In this document: piece after piece, positions 53,475 to 63,351 of the stretch
How the letters are laid out: each line of letters opens with the position of its first letter
How positions within the stretch are numbered: position 1 is the first letter of the stretch
Origin: Agarophyton chilense
Taxonomy: Eukaryota > Rhodophyta > Florideophyceae > Gracilariales > Gracilariaceae
Length of the DNA stretch: 64,000 nt
Direction: 5' to 3'
Assembly: GCA_030374765.1 (NCBI GenBank)
Contig: JARGXX010000095.1
Coordinates: forward strand, 248,001 to 312,000
Made by a program: the position numbers and the translations under genes
Notes under the pieces: generated by a model
Databases searched by the model: none
Seen by the model: the letters and a program-made list of their open reading frames with translations, nothing else
What the model was told of the DNA's origin: nothing

Positions 53475-56400
53475 TTATCCCTCTTGGCCGTTTACCAGCG
53501 TGGCTGGGAGTGCGGTCCCCGCAAGGCGGTGGTATCGCACTACCGCAGAGCGCGGGAGGTGCTCGATGCGCTCCGGGGTGTCCCACTCCGGCCCCTATCC
53601 GTACCAGCGGGTCCGGTACTGGAGCACCCCGTGCCCATCGTAGCTATGTCCGACGATTCGGTCGAGGACGTACTCCTGCACGTAAACTTGCCGGCCTTGC
53701 CGGGTGGTGGTGACCCGAGCCTCAGCGCCGCGTGGTGCTGGGCTCGTCGTCGCCTGTTCCGGGTCACCCGGTTTGTCATTCCGCTCTGCGATTGTTGCCA
53801 GGTTGCCGAGGCTGCCGTACCGCTTCGCGGAAGTTGCCGGCGCGGCCGGGTTGTGTTTCCGCTGGGCGGTAGGGGCTTCCCTGAAGTCCGCTCTTACCGC
53901 GAGTTTGCGGGGGTCCTTCCGTCTTGGTGACGGTTCGCCGGAGGCCTCCGCTTGATTTGCGGCATGCGGCGTTCCCATTGGTGGGCAGTTTCCGCCGTGC
54001 AGTGCGCCGCGGGCGGTGGGTGGTTCACCGTCCCGGCGGTCCGCCTCCGCGGGGTGGCTATCAGCCAATGACCGGGATGCCTGGTGCCCATTGGTCCGAT
54101 CTCCCGCCCGGGTCACGTGACCTTGAGAACGGGTGGTTGGGCCGTCGTGGACGGTTGGCTCCGATTGTTCGGCAAGGGAGGCGGTTTTCGACTTGTCGTC
54201 GCGCCCCTTTTCCCCCATGGGGTTCGTACCGTTCTCAACGGTGTGGCTCGCTAGACCTGCTTGCGCAGCGCCCGCCGGAGTACCGGTATCGACCGAAACG
54301 CTCGTTGTGCGACCGCGAATGCGCGGGGAGCCCTTAGTTGCTTCCACGCGATGCGGAGCGTCCGTAGGGTCTCGCTTCCCGGCTTCGGGTCTTCGAGCGC
54401 CTTGGTTCCCCTTGCGGGGCTGCATGGCGGTCGGGTTGACCGCCGCGTCCCGCGGGAGCGGAGTACTGTCCGGCGACGATGCTGGATGCCCGCTCGGGGG
54501 CCTTGCCCGGGGTGTCCGGTTAAACTTCCGTTGCGACGGCGATGCTTCCGCGATTGAGCGGGTCCCCTCCCCCTCCTTAGACGGAGTGACGGGTGATGGT
54601 GGGCTAACCGCATGGCGGGTATAAATACCGCTGCGCGGCGCCCGTAAGGGTAGCTGGCCGCGAGGGCCAGGTGTTTCCGGCATGGCCGGTGGTTCCGATA
54701 AAGTCGGTATATCGGAGAGACCCCGTGAGGGGTGCGGTACCACGGCGGGGCGTGGTGCCACCGTTGTACCCGTGGTATCCGAGGCCGTTTCGACGGGGGC
54801 TGATGCGGTTTCCGCCTGCGGCGGTGGGGCGGCTACGACGCGGTCTTGTGAAAGACGTTCGTTGTCGCCGTTCTTGTCCACCACAACGGTGCCGGGGAGG
54901 GAGGACACGACCCGGAACGGATCTTCAGCGACAGGCGAGAGCTTGTGACGCTTGTCGGTCCGGGGGTTGTAGTACTCCCGGCGAACGAACACGTAGGTTC
55001 CCGGCTTGGGCGGTGCCGGTAGTGGTCCGCGTAAGCGGTTATCAAAGTCCCGCTTGTAGGCGGCCTGGGCACGTTCCATGGACTTCCGGGCTACCGGTAC
55101 GAGCTTGGTAATCCAGTTCTTCTACTTGAGGCGGTATTGGCCCACGGATGGGAAAGAGTTGACCCTGTGTTGGGGTTCGACCGCCACTGGCGGGGGTGTC
55201 CTGGAGAGCACAAGCTCGAAGGGAGTCAGACCGGTTGTCCGGTGGACCTGCGTGTTGTAGGCATAGGTGATAGCATCAGAATAAATGTCTAACGTCATTG
55301 GGTGATCGGATACGTAGGAGCGTAGCGACGCGAGTAGGGTGCGGTTGAAGCGTTCCACCTGCCTTTTTGTTTGCGGGTGGTAGGTGGTAGTAAACAGGTT
55401 CTTGACGTCGAGGATGCGGCAGACGTCCTGAAAGAACTTAGAGGCGAACAGCTTACCGTTATCGGATAGAACCTCTATCGGAGGGCCATAAACGAACGCC
55501 CAGTGCGTAACGAAGGCGTTCGCAACCGTGAAAGCGGTGATCTTCCGTAAAGGTACGGTGCGCACCAGCTTCGAAAAGCGGTCAGTGATAACCAAGAGGA
55601 ACTTGTTTCCCTTGCGCGTCTTGAGTAGAGGCCCGAAAATGTCGATTGCGACAAACTCGAGGGTCGCCCTTGCGGGGAAAAGCTTCATCCGTTTGGAGTG
55701 CTTCCGGAGTTTCACCTGGTTATTTGCGCATTGGGTGCAGAACTGCACCGTAGCGTAGCAATCAACCGCCATAGCGGGCCAATAAAAGTCCCTTCGCAGG
55801 GTTAGATAAAGTTTTCTCCCACCGGAGTGTCCCCCGAGGGTCGGGTAGTGTGAGAGGTGGAGCACCCTGGTTTGCAGGGTGTGGGGGACCACGATCTGGG
55901 ATCGGTGGTCCACCGTCCAGACGAGGTAACCGATGTCGTTTACCTCGAACGGGAGGTCCTCTCCACCATTTAGGCGGGCCCGTATGCGCGTGCAGAACGG
56001 GTCGCCGAAATGTTCTCGGATCATCTCCTCGGTGGAGATGGGTACAAAGGTCCCGGGTACGGGTGTTTCATTCTCGCGCGCTGCGAGTAGCTCATCCATT
56101 TCCATGGTGTCTTCCCCGGTTTCGGGCCAATCCGACTCCGTCGGTGTTTCCCTTTCCAAGGTAAAGCACGGGATCTCGTCGACCTCCGGGTCGGCAAGTG
56201 CTTCACCTGTCGTAGGTAATCGAGAGAGGGCGTCTGCTTGGGTGTTCTGGACACCCTTTTTGTAGACGACCTCGAAGTCGAATTCCACTAAACGGAGGCG
56301 CCACCGCATTAGGCGGCCAGAAGGATCTGCGATGTTCAGCAGCCACCTCAACGAGGCATGGTCCGTGTACACGGTGAAATGAACGCCCATGAGGTATGGG

Positions 56401-58720
56401 CGCAGAGTGGATAGCGCCCAGACCACTGCGAGGCACTCCTTCTCGGAGACCGAGTAGTTGCGCTCGTGGACGTTCAGCGTGCCGGACCAATAGCCAATTG
56501 GTTTGCGTTCCCCCTCGGGGGTGGCTCGGAACAGTGCGCAACCCACCTGGTGGTCGCTTGCGTCAGTGTTGATGGAGTAGGAAAGCCCAGGTTTGGGCAA
56601 GGATAGGATGGGAGCTGTCGTAACTGCCTTAATCAAGGAGCGAAAAGATTCCGACTGATCGGTGGTAAATGGCGCAAGCTTCGGTGGCTGGCCCTTCCGC
56701 AGTAGCGCGTTTAGCGGAGCGGCGATATCCGAGAAACTCGGTATAAACTGTCGATAGACGTTGACCAGACCTAAAAAGGATCGGAGCTCCGTTTGAGTAC
56801 ACGGGGCTCCTTCGCCTCGCAGAGCGACTTGATACGAACTTGTTCGATCATTAACCGTCCTTGACGGATGACGTGCCCGAGATACTTCACCGTACCGGTG
56901 AAGAACTCGCACTTCCTCAACTTGAGGGTTATTCCTGCGTTTCGCAGTACGGTCATCACGTCCCGCACGTGGGTCAGGTGATCGTCGAGGTTTCTGGAAA
57001 AGACAATGATGTCGTCCAAGTAGACAAGGCACGTGCGCCACTTGAAACGCGACATCAGTATGTCTATCGCCCTTTGAAAGGTGGCCGGTGCATTGGTTCA
57101 ACCAAACGGCATCCGCTTGAAGCGGTAGGAACCCGAGTGGCAAACAAACGCGATTTTGTCTCGGTCCTCTTCCCGGACTGGGACTTGCCAGTAGCCCCAG
57201 TTAGCATCCAGAGCCGTAAACACGGTAGCGTCCCCGAGCGAGTCTATACACTCGTCCATGCGCGGAATCGGGTAGGTGTCCCTCACGGTGACGGCATTGA
57301 GGCGGCGGTAGTCAACGCAAAACCGCCACGTGCCGTCAGCCTTGAGGGCCAGCACCACCGGTGAAGCCCAAGGAGATTGGGCGGGCTCGATGACTCCAGC
57401 ACGGAGCATCTTGTCCACCTGAAATTCTTCCTCCTCCCGAGCTTTCGGTCCCGCCCTGTAAGGGGGTTGTGCAACCGGACGTGCGTCCGGTAGCAAGTCT
57501 ATCCGATGTTCGGTTGTATTGATCTCACCCAGTGAGCCGTCCCACATTGTGGTAAACTCGCGTAGCATTCCACGTAAGCGGTCCCGGTGTGAGACCGGTA
57601 CATGACTCAGGTCCAGGTCTTCGAGGGCCTTGATCGGGTCTATCTTATCGTAGCTCGTGGGCTGTGCCCTGGTGCCAGGTGTGGGAACCGACGAGGTCGG
57701 AAATGCATCCGTCTTGACGGTTTTATCGAGCGCCAACTGCTGTGCCTCCCCGGAGGTTTCTGCACCGGATACCGGGAGATCATCTTCGGTAGAGGGAGTT
57801 ATTCCGAGTACTTCGGCAGCCGTCACCTTTGTAGGGAGCATCGCGAGCGGGTGCGGCGTCACAGACCCAACGACTTGGTTCTTTGCCAGCGTCTGGGGAG
57901 CCTTTTCCAGATTGGCAACCAACACCCTGAAAGGGGAATTCGGCGTGACTTGCACGATTCCGTTCGCAACGGTTAACTGAAGTTTCTCGTACAACGAGGG
58001 CAAGGGCTGAACAACCCGAAGACCGTGTTGACGGGAATTGACTGAAACCATAACCTGGCTCTCCGGGGATATGGTGACTGACGAGGCAACGCGTAGTTTC
58101 GTAGAATTCCGGTTCGCCGGTGTGGGTTCCTGCGCAGCAGGTAGAGGAACATGTTTCCTCGATGCCCGCTTCAGCTGTTGACGAACAATGGGGACGGTCG
58201 ATCCGTCCTCAAGTTCCACCTGCTTAAGGCGTGGGCGGATGGCGTCGACAAACCTGTCGCAGTAGTCACATCCCAGTATAACTGGCGCGGCCAGCGAGTG
58301 GCACACAATAAAAGTTAGTTTAACCACCATCCGCCCTAGCCTGACGACCAGGTCGATCACACCAGCCGTTTTCAACGGGTTGTTATTGGCGTCCGACACG
58401 TCGGGTACCGTTTGAGAACGGATGAGTGACCGCAATGGCGGGGGTAAAACCGATTCCACAATAAAGTTCGGCCCAGCACCTGTATCCAGGACAGTGAGAT
58501 GTCTCACCATAAACTGCGTGTGCAGACCAAGGTCAGCGTAAACCTTGTAGTTACGGTTGGCCATTACCAAGACTCTATCCGGGATCCGGTTATTTCTAAT
58601 CCGTATCCACGGTCGACGCAACACACCGAGGTGTTTAGAGTCCGCGTCTGCGGTGTCCTTCCTTGTCAGGATTTTCACCGGGGAGCGAGGCATCTGCGCC
58701 TCGGGCGTCGTCAGCCTCAA
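53475..58720 (-). pseudogene. G2 pol (PR-RT-RH-INT-linker-chromodomain), three stops and a frameshift
   Basis: Protease LDTGAGPNFIV near 58485; RT with FTALDANWGYWQV and, just after a TGA at 57098, RFKWRTCLVYLDDIIVFS (catalytic YLDD intact); RNase H with NTDASDHQVG and KECLAVVWAL; integrase with zinc-binding H/H and C/C pairs (HLSHYP, QFCTQCA) and AIDIFGP, LSDNGKLF, QVERFNRTL as D, D, E; then the GPY/F-like DPFRVVSSLPG. Next comes a disordered Pro/Thr/Arg-rich linker of roughly 350 residues, and a chromodomain in which TAG at 53595 splits RWYG from GPEWDTPERIEHLPR. A second TAG at 55122 precedes KNWITKLVP. The shift lies near 56805 before QTELRSFLGL. The frame is open from about 59020, overlapping gag by about 265 nt. 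Confidence 0.92.
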
Positions 58721-58755
58721 CTCTGAGGACGCCTCTCCCGAAGGGGAGACTCCCT

Positions 58756-60867
58756 CTATTCTTTTCCCTGTACAGGGTCCTGGTCGGGCGAAGGCCCGAC
58801 TTCCTCGGCAACGAGTGCATGATTCCGTTGCACGGTAGCTACCGCAGGAGCGGGTGGAGATCCACCAGCGTGGTTTGGCGCTGGTGCGGCGCGTGCTGGC
58901 TGAGCCGGTTTGTACCGAGAATTCGGAGTGTGAGCCAATGCGTTGGAGAAGTCCGTCTTCGCGCGGAGATATGACGTGAGTGGCACGGAGCCCTTCTCCT
59001 GCGGGGAGAGGGCTTCGTAATTATCCACCACTCGCGCCATATCGCGTAGCGATAAAAGGCATTGCGGGGAGGTGTGCCCGCGCTGGTAGCACAAGTGGCA
59101 CACCAACGTCACTCCCGCGTTTCGCGGTACGGCATTCCGAGCATCGGTGTATCTTCCGGGCTCCCGGTTTCCAACCCATCCAGGGCGCTGACTTCGTGTC
59201 ATTCCGTTCGAGTACGGCATACGGGGGGCCGGAGTGCGGCGGTCATTAAGATAAAAGACCTGCCCGTTCTCCGTGTCCCTTGCGGTTGAGTCAACCGAGC
59301 CATCCGTCGTAGACGGTAATTCCGTTGTCGGAATAGATACACCATCGTGATGGATGACATTCAAATTGTCATAACCCTGTTTGGGGATGCCATCCGTCGC
59401 AAATGACGGTGAAGAAGAGTCTGACTCAAGCAGCAATGCTTTAGCGGCCTTCGACCGGGTTCCCGGATTGCGTGCGCGTAGTGCATCTCCCTCTGCGCGG
59501 GCAAACTGTACGAGTTCAAGGTAGGTCACCTTCGGCTCTTTTTCCCTGTAACGGGCGACAAGAGTCTTGATGGCTGGATCCAAGCCATCAATGAACATCG
59601 TACAGCGTTCCCCAGCGGGGTATACATTACCACAACGGTGGAAAGCCTTATTCAGGCGTACCGAGTAATCGGTCTCGAGCTCGCCGGGGCGTTGTCGAGT
59701 GTCTCGCAAAGCGAGTATCGCCGCTTGTATCGCGGAGTTGGTTGCGTAGGAACGCAGGAGGTACTGCACGGCCTCGGGCCAGCAGGTCACACCTCCTTCG
59801 GAGGCTCGCGACGAGCCCTTAACCGACAAAAACTGATCTTCAGAGACACCCCGTAGAAAGTAGGGTAGCGCCAAGTAGGCTTGTCCTTCGTTCATTCCGA
59901 GTATATCGGCTTCCGCTACAAAGCGGTGTAGGAAATCCAAGACCAGAATTGGATCATCCCCAGTAAACGACTGGTTACGAAGTGAAAGCTGCATCCGCTT
60001 GATGCAGTCTTTCACTTTACCCGTGTCACGCGGTGTCCGACCTAAAGAGGAATCTTCTAGACGGTAATACCGGTAGGACAGGAGTGTCCTGTACAGAGGG
60101 TTGGTGGGCTTCAAGGGTTTGAGGCCCGGATGTCGCCGACCCTTGGGGCGCGACCGGATGGCCCCGTAGGTGGCAGAGGACCGCTTTGAGCGGGACGAGC
60201 GCCCATAACGATCCTGTGGGTCATAGCTCACCGACGAATCGGAACTCTCCGAGTCACTCGGTTTACCGTCCGAATCAGATGATGAGTCGGACGGGTGTCC
60301 GTGCTTACGGTTAGAATCCCGGTTCTTTCGGCTCTTCCGGTTCTGCGACTGGGTCTCTCGATGAGAGACAACCGGTCTAGCTGCGTTCGCGGGCGAGGTT
60401 AACGTCCTCTCGACCGACTCAAGTCGGCTTCGGAGACGCTCGAAGCGATTCTCGAGACCTTCTGCGAAGGAAGACGGAGCGCCAAAACACTCGAGTAGTG
60501 TATTGACGTCCGACCGCAATACGCGGAGATCCTCGGCTAACTCACTTGTAGGGGGGTTAGCGAGGCTTCCTCGTAAAAAGGTGAATTCCCTCGAGAGGGT
60601 ATTATGAGCAGCCCGCAGGGAGCGGAGCTGCTCTTCCAAGCGTACAATCCGCGCTTGGTCGACCAACCGCGGAGGCGGAGAAACCACCGTTGCGACGGTC
60701 GTTAACCCGGAATCGGGCTGCGGGTCTTCAGTGACGGTGACCGGTATCTCCCGGGAAGCCGGTGTTGGAGCCAGGGCCTGTGGAACATCAGTGCCCCTGG
60801 CATCACCGCTCTGGCGGGAACGGCTGCGTGTTGCAGGAGGCTCCATGCTAGGCGGTTTCCTTGGCAT
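58756..60867 (-). CDS. G2 gag, intact
   Basis: 703 residues from ATG 60867 (a second Met at 60846 is equally possible). A Ser/Pro-rich leader, a coiled coil (about residues 90-180: RIVRLEEQLRSLRAAHNTLS, then RVLRSDVNTLLECFG), and a long Arg/Ser/Asp-rich tract are followed by the retrotransposon capsid region (VKDCIKRMQLSLRNQSFTGD, LVLDFLHRFVAEADILGM, LPYFLRGVSEDQ, GNVYPAGERCTMFIDGLDP) and one CX2CX4HX4C zinc knuckle (CHLCYQRGHTSPQC). It forms the virus-like particle and binds element RNA. The last codons GGA AAA GAA precede TAG and include a -1 slippery heptamer for Gag-Pol synthesis. Confidence 0.9.
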   Translation of the reverse strand: MPRKPPSMEPPATRSRSRQSGDARGTDVPQALAPTPASREIPVTVTEDPQPDSGLTTVATVVSPPPRLVDQARIVRLEEQLRSLRAAHNTLSREFTFLRGSLANPPTSELAEDLRVLRSDVNTLLECFGAPSSFAEGLENRFERLRSRLESVERTLTSPANAARPVVSHRETQSQNRKSRKNRDSNRKHGHPSDSSSDSDGKPSDSESSDSSVSYDPQDRYGRSSRSKRSSATYGAIRSRPKGRRHPGLKPLKPTNPLYRTLLSYRYYRLEDSSLGRTPRDTGKVKDCIKRMQLSLRNQSFTGDDPILVLDFLHRFVAEADILGMNEGQAYLALPYFLRGVSEDQFLSVKGSSRASEGGVTCWPEAVQYLLRSYATNSAIQAAILALRDTRQRPGELETDYSVRLNKAFHRCGNVYPAGERCTMFIDGLDPAIKTLVARYREKEPKVTYLELVQFARAEGDALRARNPGTRSKAAKALLLESDSSSPSFATDGIPKQGYDNLNVIHHDGVSIPTTELPSTTDGSVDSTARDTENGQVFYLNDRRTPAPRMPYSNGMTRSQRPGWVGNREPGRYTDARNAVPRNAGVTLVCHLCYQRGHTSPQCLLSLRDMARVVDNYEALSPQEKGSVPLTSYLRAKTDFSNALAHTPNSRYKPAQPARAAPAPNHAGGSPPAPAVATVQRNHALVAEEVGPSPDQDPVQGKE
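58762..58768 (-). promoter_or_regulatory. -1 frameshift slippery heptamer between gag and pol of G2
   Basis: G GGA AAA in the gag frame, two codons before the gag TAG (58756-58758). Pol is open in the -1 frame across this point and continues into the protease. Twelve nt downstream a perfect 6-bp stem (TCTCCC/GGGAGA, 58749-58734, CTTC loop) could stimulate slippage. It fits the X XXY YYZ rule. Usage is inferred. Confidence 0.65.
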
Positions 60868-60967
60868 TGGCCACACCGTCTCGACGGAAGAATAGAAAGC
60901 AAACCGGTGAGACCGGAGAAAACCCGTTAAACGCAAAACAACCTCAGAGAGGACACAAGCGGTCTTG

Positions 60968-60987
60968 ACTTCTAAGTCGGGAGACCA
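60968..60987 (-). other. primer binding site of G2
   Basis: TGGTCTCCCGACTTAGAAGT, 3 nt inside the 5' LTR, the same 20 nt as in G1. See the finding on tRNA-Arg(UCU). Confidence 0.7.
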
Positions 60988-60990
60988 ATT

Positions 60991-61854
60991 TGTAGGACAA
61001 TGCCCCCAAGGGGGAAAACCTACGAAGACGTTCGGATCTTCTTCTCACGAGGTAACTGGCGCGGTAGAGCCCTCCCAGGGATCGGCGCGCAATGACGGGT
61101 GTAAGCCGGAGCCAAACCGTCGCGACGGCGCAGGGAGGCTGAAAGAAGCCGAGAATATCCGCAGAAGCGGTGATTGCGTATCCTCTGAGGAGGCAAAACC
61201 CACGAGAGTGGCGAGCACGATAGGTGTCAGTGCGAGCCGCAAGAGCGGGAATTGCCCAATGAAGGGGAGGAAAAGGGAAGTAAAATGAAAACGGAGGCAA
61301 GAGGGCGAGGTTGACCACGAGTCGCAAGAGGGGACTCAGGAATAGCCGGCACTGCCGGGTGTAGCAAACCATATAAACGGGCGGAACCACGAAAGTGGGA
61401 ATAGATACCCAACACACGAAGGCTGCTTGAACGTCCAAGGGGGTTGGGAAGCCGTGCACCACGGGAAATCCCTCCGTAAGGAGTTGTATATCCGCGCAGG
61501 CGGTTCGACCCAGAGCCAAGATCTGGAAGACCAAGATCACCCTTGTTGGGCAGACTTTACTGGACCGGCGGCCGCGAGGCCGGCGGCCTCAGTACTGTAG
61601 TCACCGTAGAATAGAATAAATAAAGTCTATCCTAAATAGCTAAATGTCCGTCTAATAAAAGGGGCCAATCTGGCGGCCACGTGTCGCGCGGGCGCTGCGG
61701 CCACGTGTATGGCACCCGGTCCCGCCGGTGCATCACCGGCGTTCCGGCCATCGCCGTGAAAACGGATTTCTCCTACTCATAACGAGGTTGCACGCCGGAG
61801 GCTCCGGAGAATACTTAAGTCCCGAAAAACCTCCCTGGAGGACGTTGCTCTTCA
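60991..61854 (-). repeat. 5' LTR of G2
   Basis: 864 nt, nearly identical to 50438-51301. The outer edge at 61854 abuts the integrase of G3. Confidence 0.95.
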
Positions 61855-62883
61855 GCTATAGACCTTCTGGGACCACTTCCCAAGACCAAAAACGGGTATC
61901 AGCGCATTCTAGTGATCACCGACAGGTTCTCGAAGCTCACGAGAACGATACCTTTAAAGGAGACGAAGTCAACCGTGCTGGCGATCGCGTTCCTCAACAA
62001 TTGGGTCTACCGGTATGGTGCACCACTGTACCTACTTACCGATAATGGTTCAAACTTGGCATCGAAGTTCTTCGAAGCAGTCTCTAACATCTTGGGTATC
62101 AAGAACTATTTCACTACTGCCTACTACACGCAGACGAACGGACAGGTCGAGCGCTTTAACCACACATTGGTATCAAGGCTACGACACCATACGGAAAAGC
62201 ACCAAACTGGGTGGGATGAGCTGGTACAACCGCTCACCTACTCCTATAACCTTCAGGTACACTGGTCAACGCAGACCACTCCCTTTGATTTGGTTCTTTC
62301 GCGACACCCCCCAGGTATTGTAGTGCAGGGAGATCATACCACCAGCACTGTAGCTGGCACACTGAACCCTGCCCAAGTCAAGCGAAATACCCTTGTGAGG
62401 TTGAGGAGGGCTCTCAAACACGCAGAGAGCCGCCTCACTGCAGCCCAGAAGCAGTACAAGGCCGATTGTGACCGTAGGGTAACCAAAGTGGTCTCTGTTT
62501 CGTCGGGACAGTATGTCTTCATAGACAACCCATCTTCATGTAAAAGACCACGACCGGGTGATGAAGCGGACGATGAAGTTATTGATAGAGATATCAATTC
62601 GAAGCTTCTACCCAAATCATTGGGACGTTATAAGGTATTGAACGCACCATACCACACCGTTACGGTTGACCAGGACGGAATACCGAATATGATATCAATT
62701 GACCGTATCACGGTAGCCCCTGAAACGGTTCAACATCGCATGGAGGCGGACACCTCAGCTCGAAAGCCCAGAGCTGTAGCCCTGCGTACTCGACCCTCGG
62801 AGGACCCCGCCCCAATTGAGGTGAACGATGACCAACAAAGCGATGATCCGGATGACAAACCTCTAATAGGAACGGAAGTGTAA
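61855..62883 (+). pseudogene. G3 integrase, 5'-truncated
   Basis: From 61858 the frame reads IDLLGPLPKTKNGYQRILVI, with the first catalytic Asp at its second codon; LLTDNGSNLASKFF and QVERFNHTLVSRL supply the second Asp and the Glu. A GPY/F-like module follows (SLGRYKVLNAPYHTV). The zinc-binding N-terminus and all upstream pol are missing, cut by G2. The stop at 62883 precedes the chromodomain, which lies in another frame. Confidence 0.88.
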
Positions 62884-63002
62884 CCTCACACGGTAACAGC
62901 GGAAGCTCCCGACCCGGCTTCCACACACGAACTTTCCAACTCGGAGCATATGAACCCTCGAGGTGGCGTTCCCCCGAGAGAGATCAGGACCAAACCTCAG
63001 AG

Positions 63003-63182
63003 TAATTTACCGTTTACCGTCTTGTGGGCCACACGCGAACCTACAATGGTCTGAAGTACACCGTCAGATGGTATGGCTGGAGATCAGAAGGGGACACCCT
63101 CGAATCCCCAGCCACAATACCCCCACACTTCCTTATCAGGTATTGGCGCCGTCGCAAGAAGCCGATGCCTGCAGACGGCTAA
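63003..63182 (+). pseudogene. G3 chromodomain remnant
   Basis: In the third frame TVYRLVGHTRTYNGLKYTVR followed by WYGWRSEGDTLESPATIPPH matches the chromodomain order (Y-x-V-[RK]-W-x-G-x-x-x-x-x-x-T-x-E-P). Followed by a basic tail and a stop. Separated from the integrase ORF by a frame change. Confidence 0.65.
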
Positions 63183-63351
63183 CCTTAGACCTTCGTGGTA
63201 CTCAGGCCTAAGAAAGGGGCAGAAAAGACGCCGTTTTCCGCAGAAGGTGGACGCATATGCGTTTCAGATTACCTACAAGGGAGGACACGAAAGAACAACC
63301 AACTGTAACAGTAGAGGAGACAAGAAGAGACAACAATTTACTTTAAGAAGG

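Larger units (their letters stand above)
50438..61854 (-). mobile_element. Ty3/gypsy chromovirus G2 with antisense ORF, recent but pol-defective
   Basis: An 11.4-kb element on the minus strand: 5' LTR 60991-61854, primer binding site, intact gag, pol in the -1 frame, chromodomain, then an antisense ORF on the + strand, polypurine tract and 3' LTR 50438-51301. Both LTRs are 864 nt and differ at about 24 positions by my count (about 97% identity). Pol has three nonsense codons (57098, 55122, 53595) and one frameshift near 56805; gag and the antisense ORF are intact. Flanks differ: a Tc1 element at 50437 and another gypsy integrase at 61855, with no shared 5-nt duplication (AGCGT versus GCTAT). 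Confidence 0.95.

Noticed and set aside
53186..55111. Several + strand frames of 80-175 codons opposite G2 pol
   Set aside because: They overlap the coding strand of pol and have no homologue in G1. Only 51348-53141 lies outside pol and is conserved.
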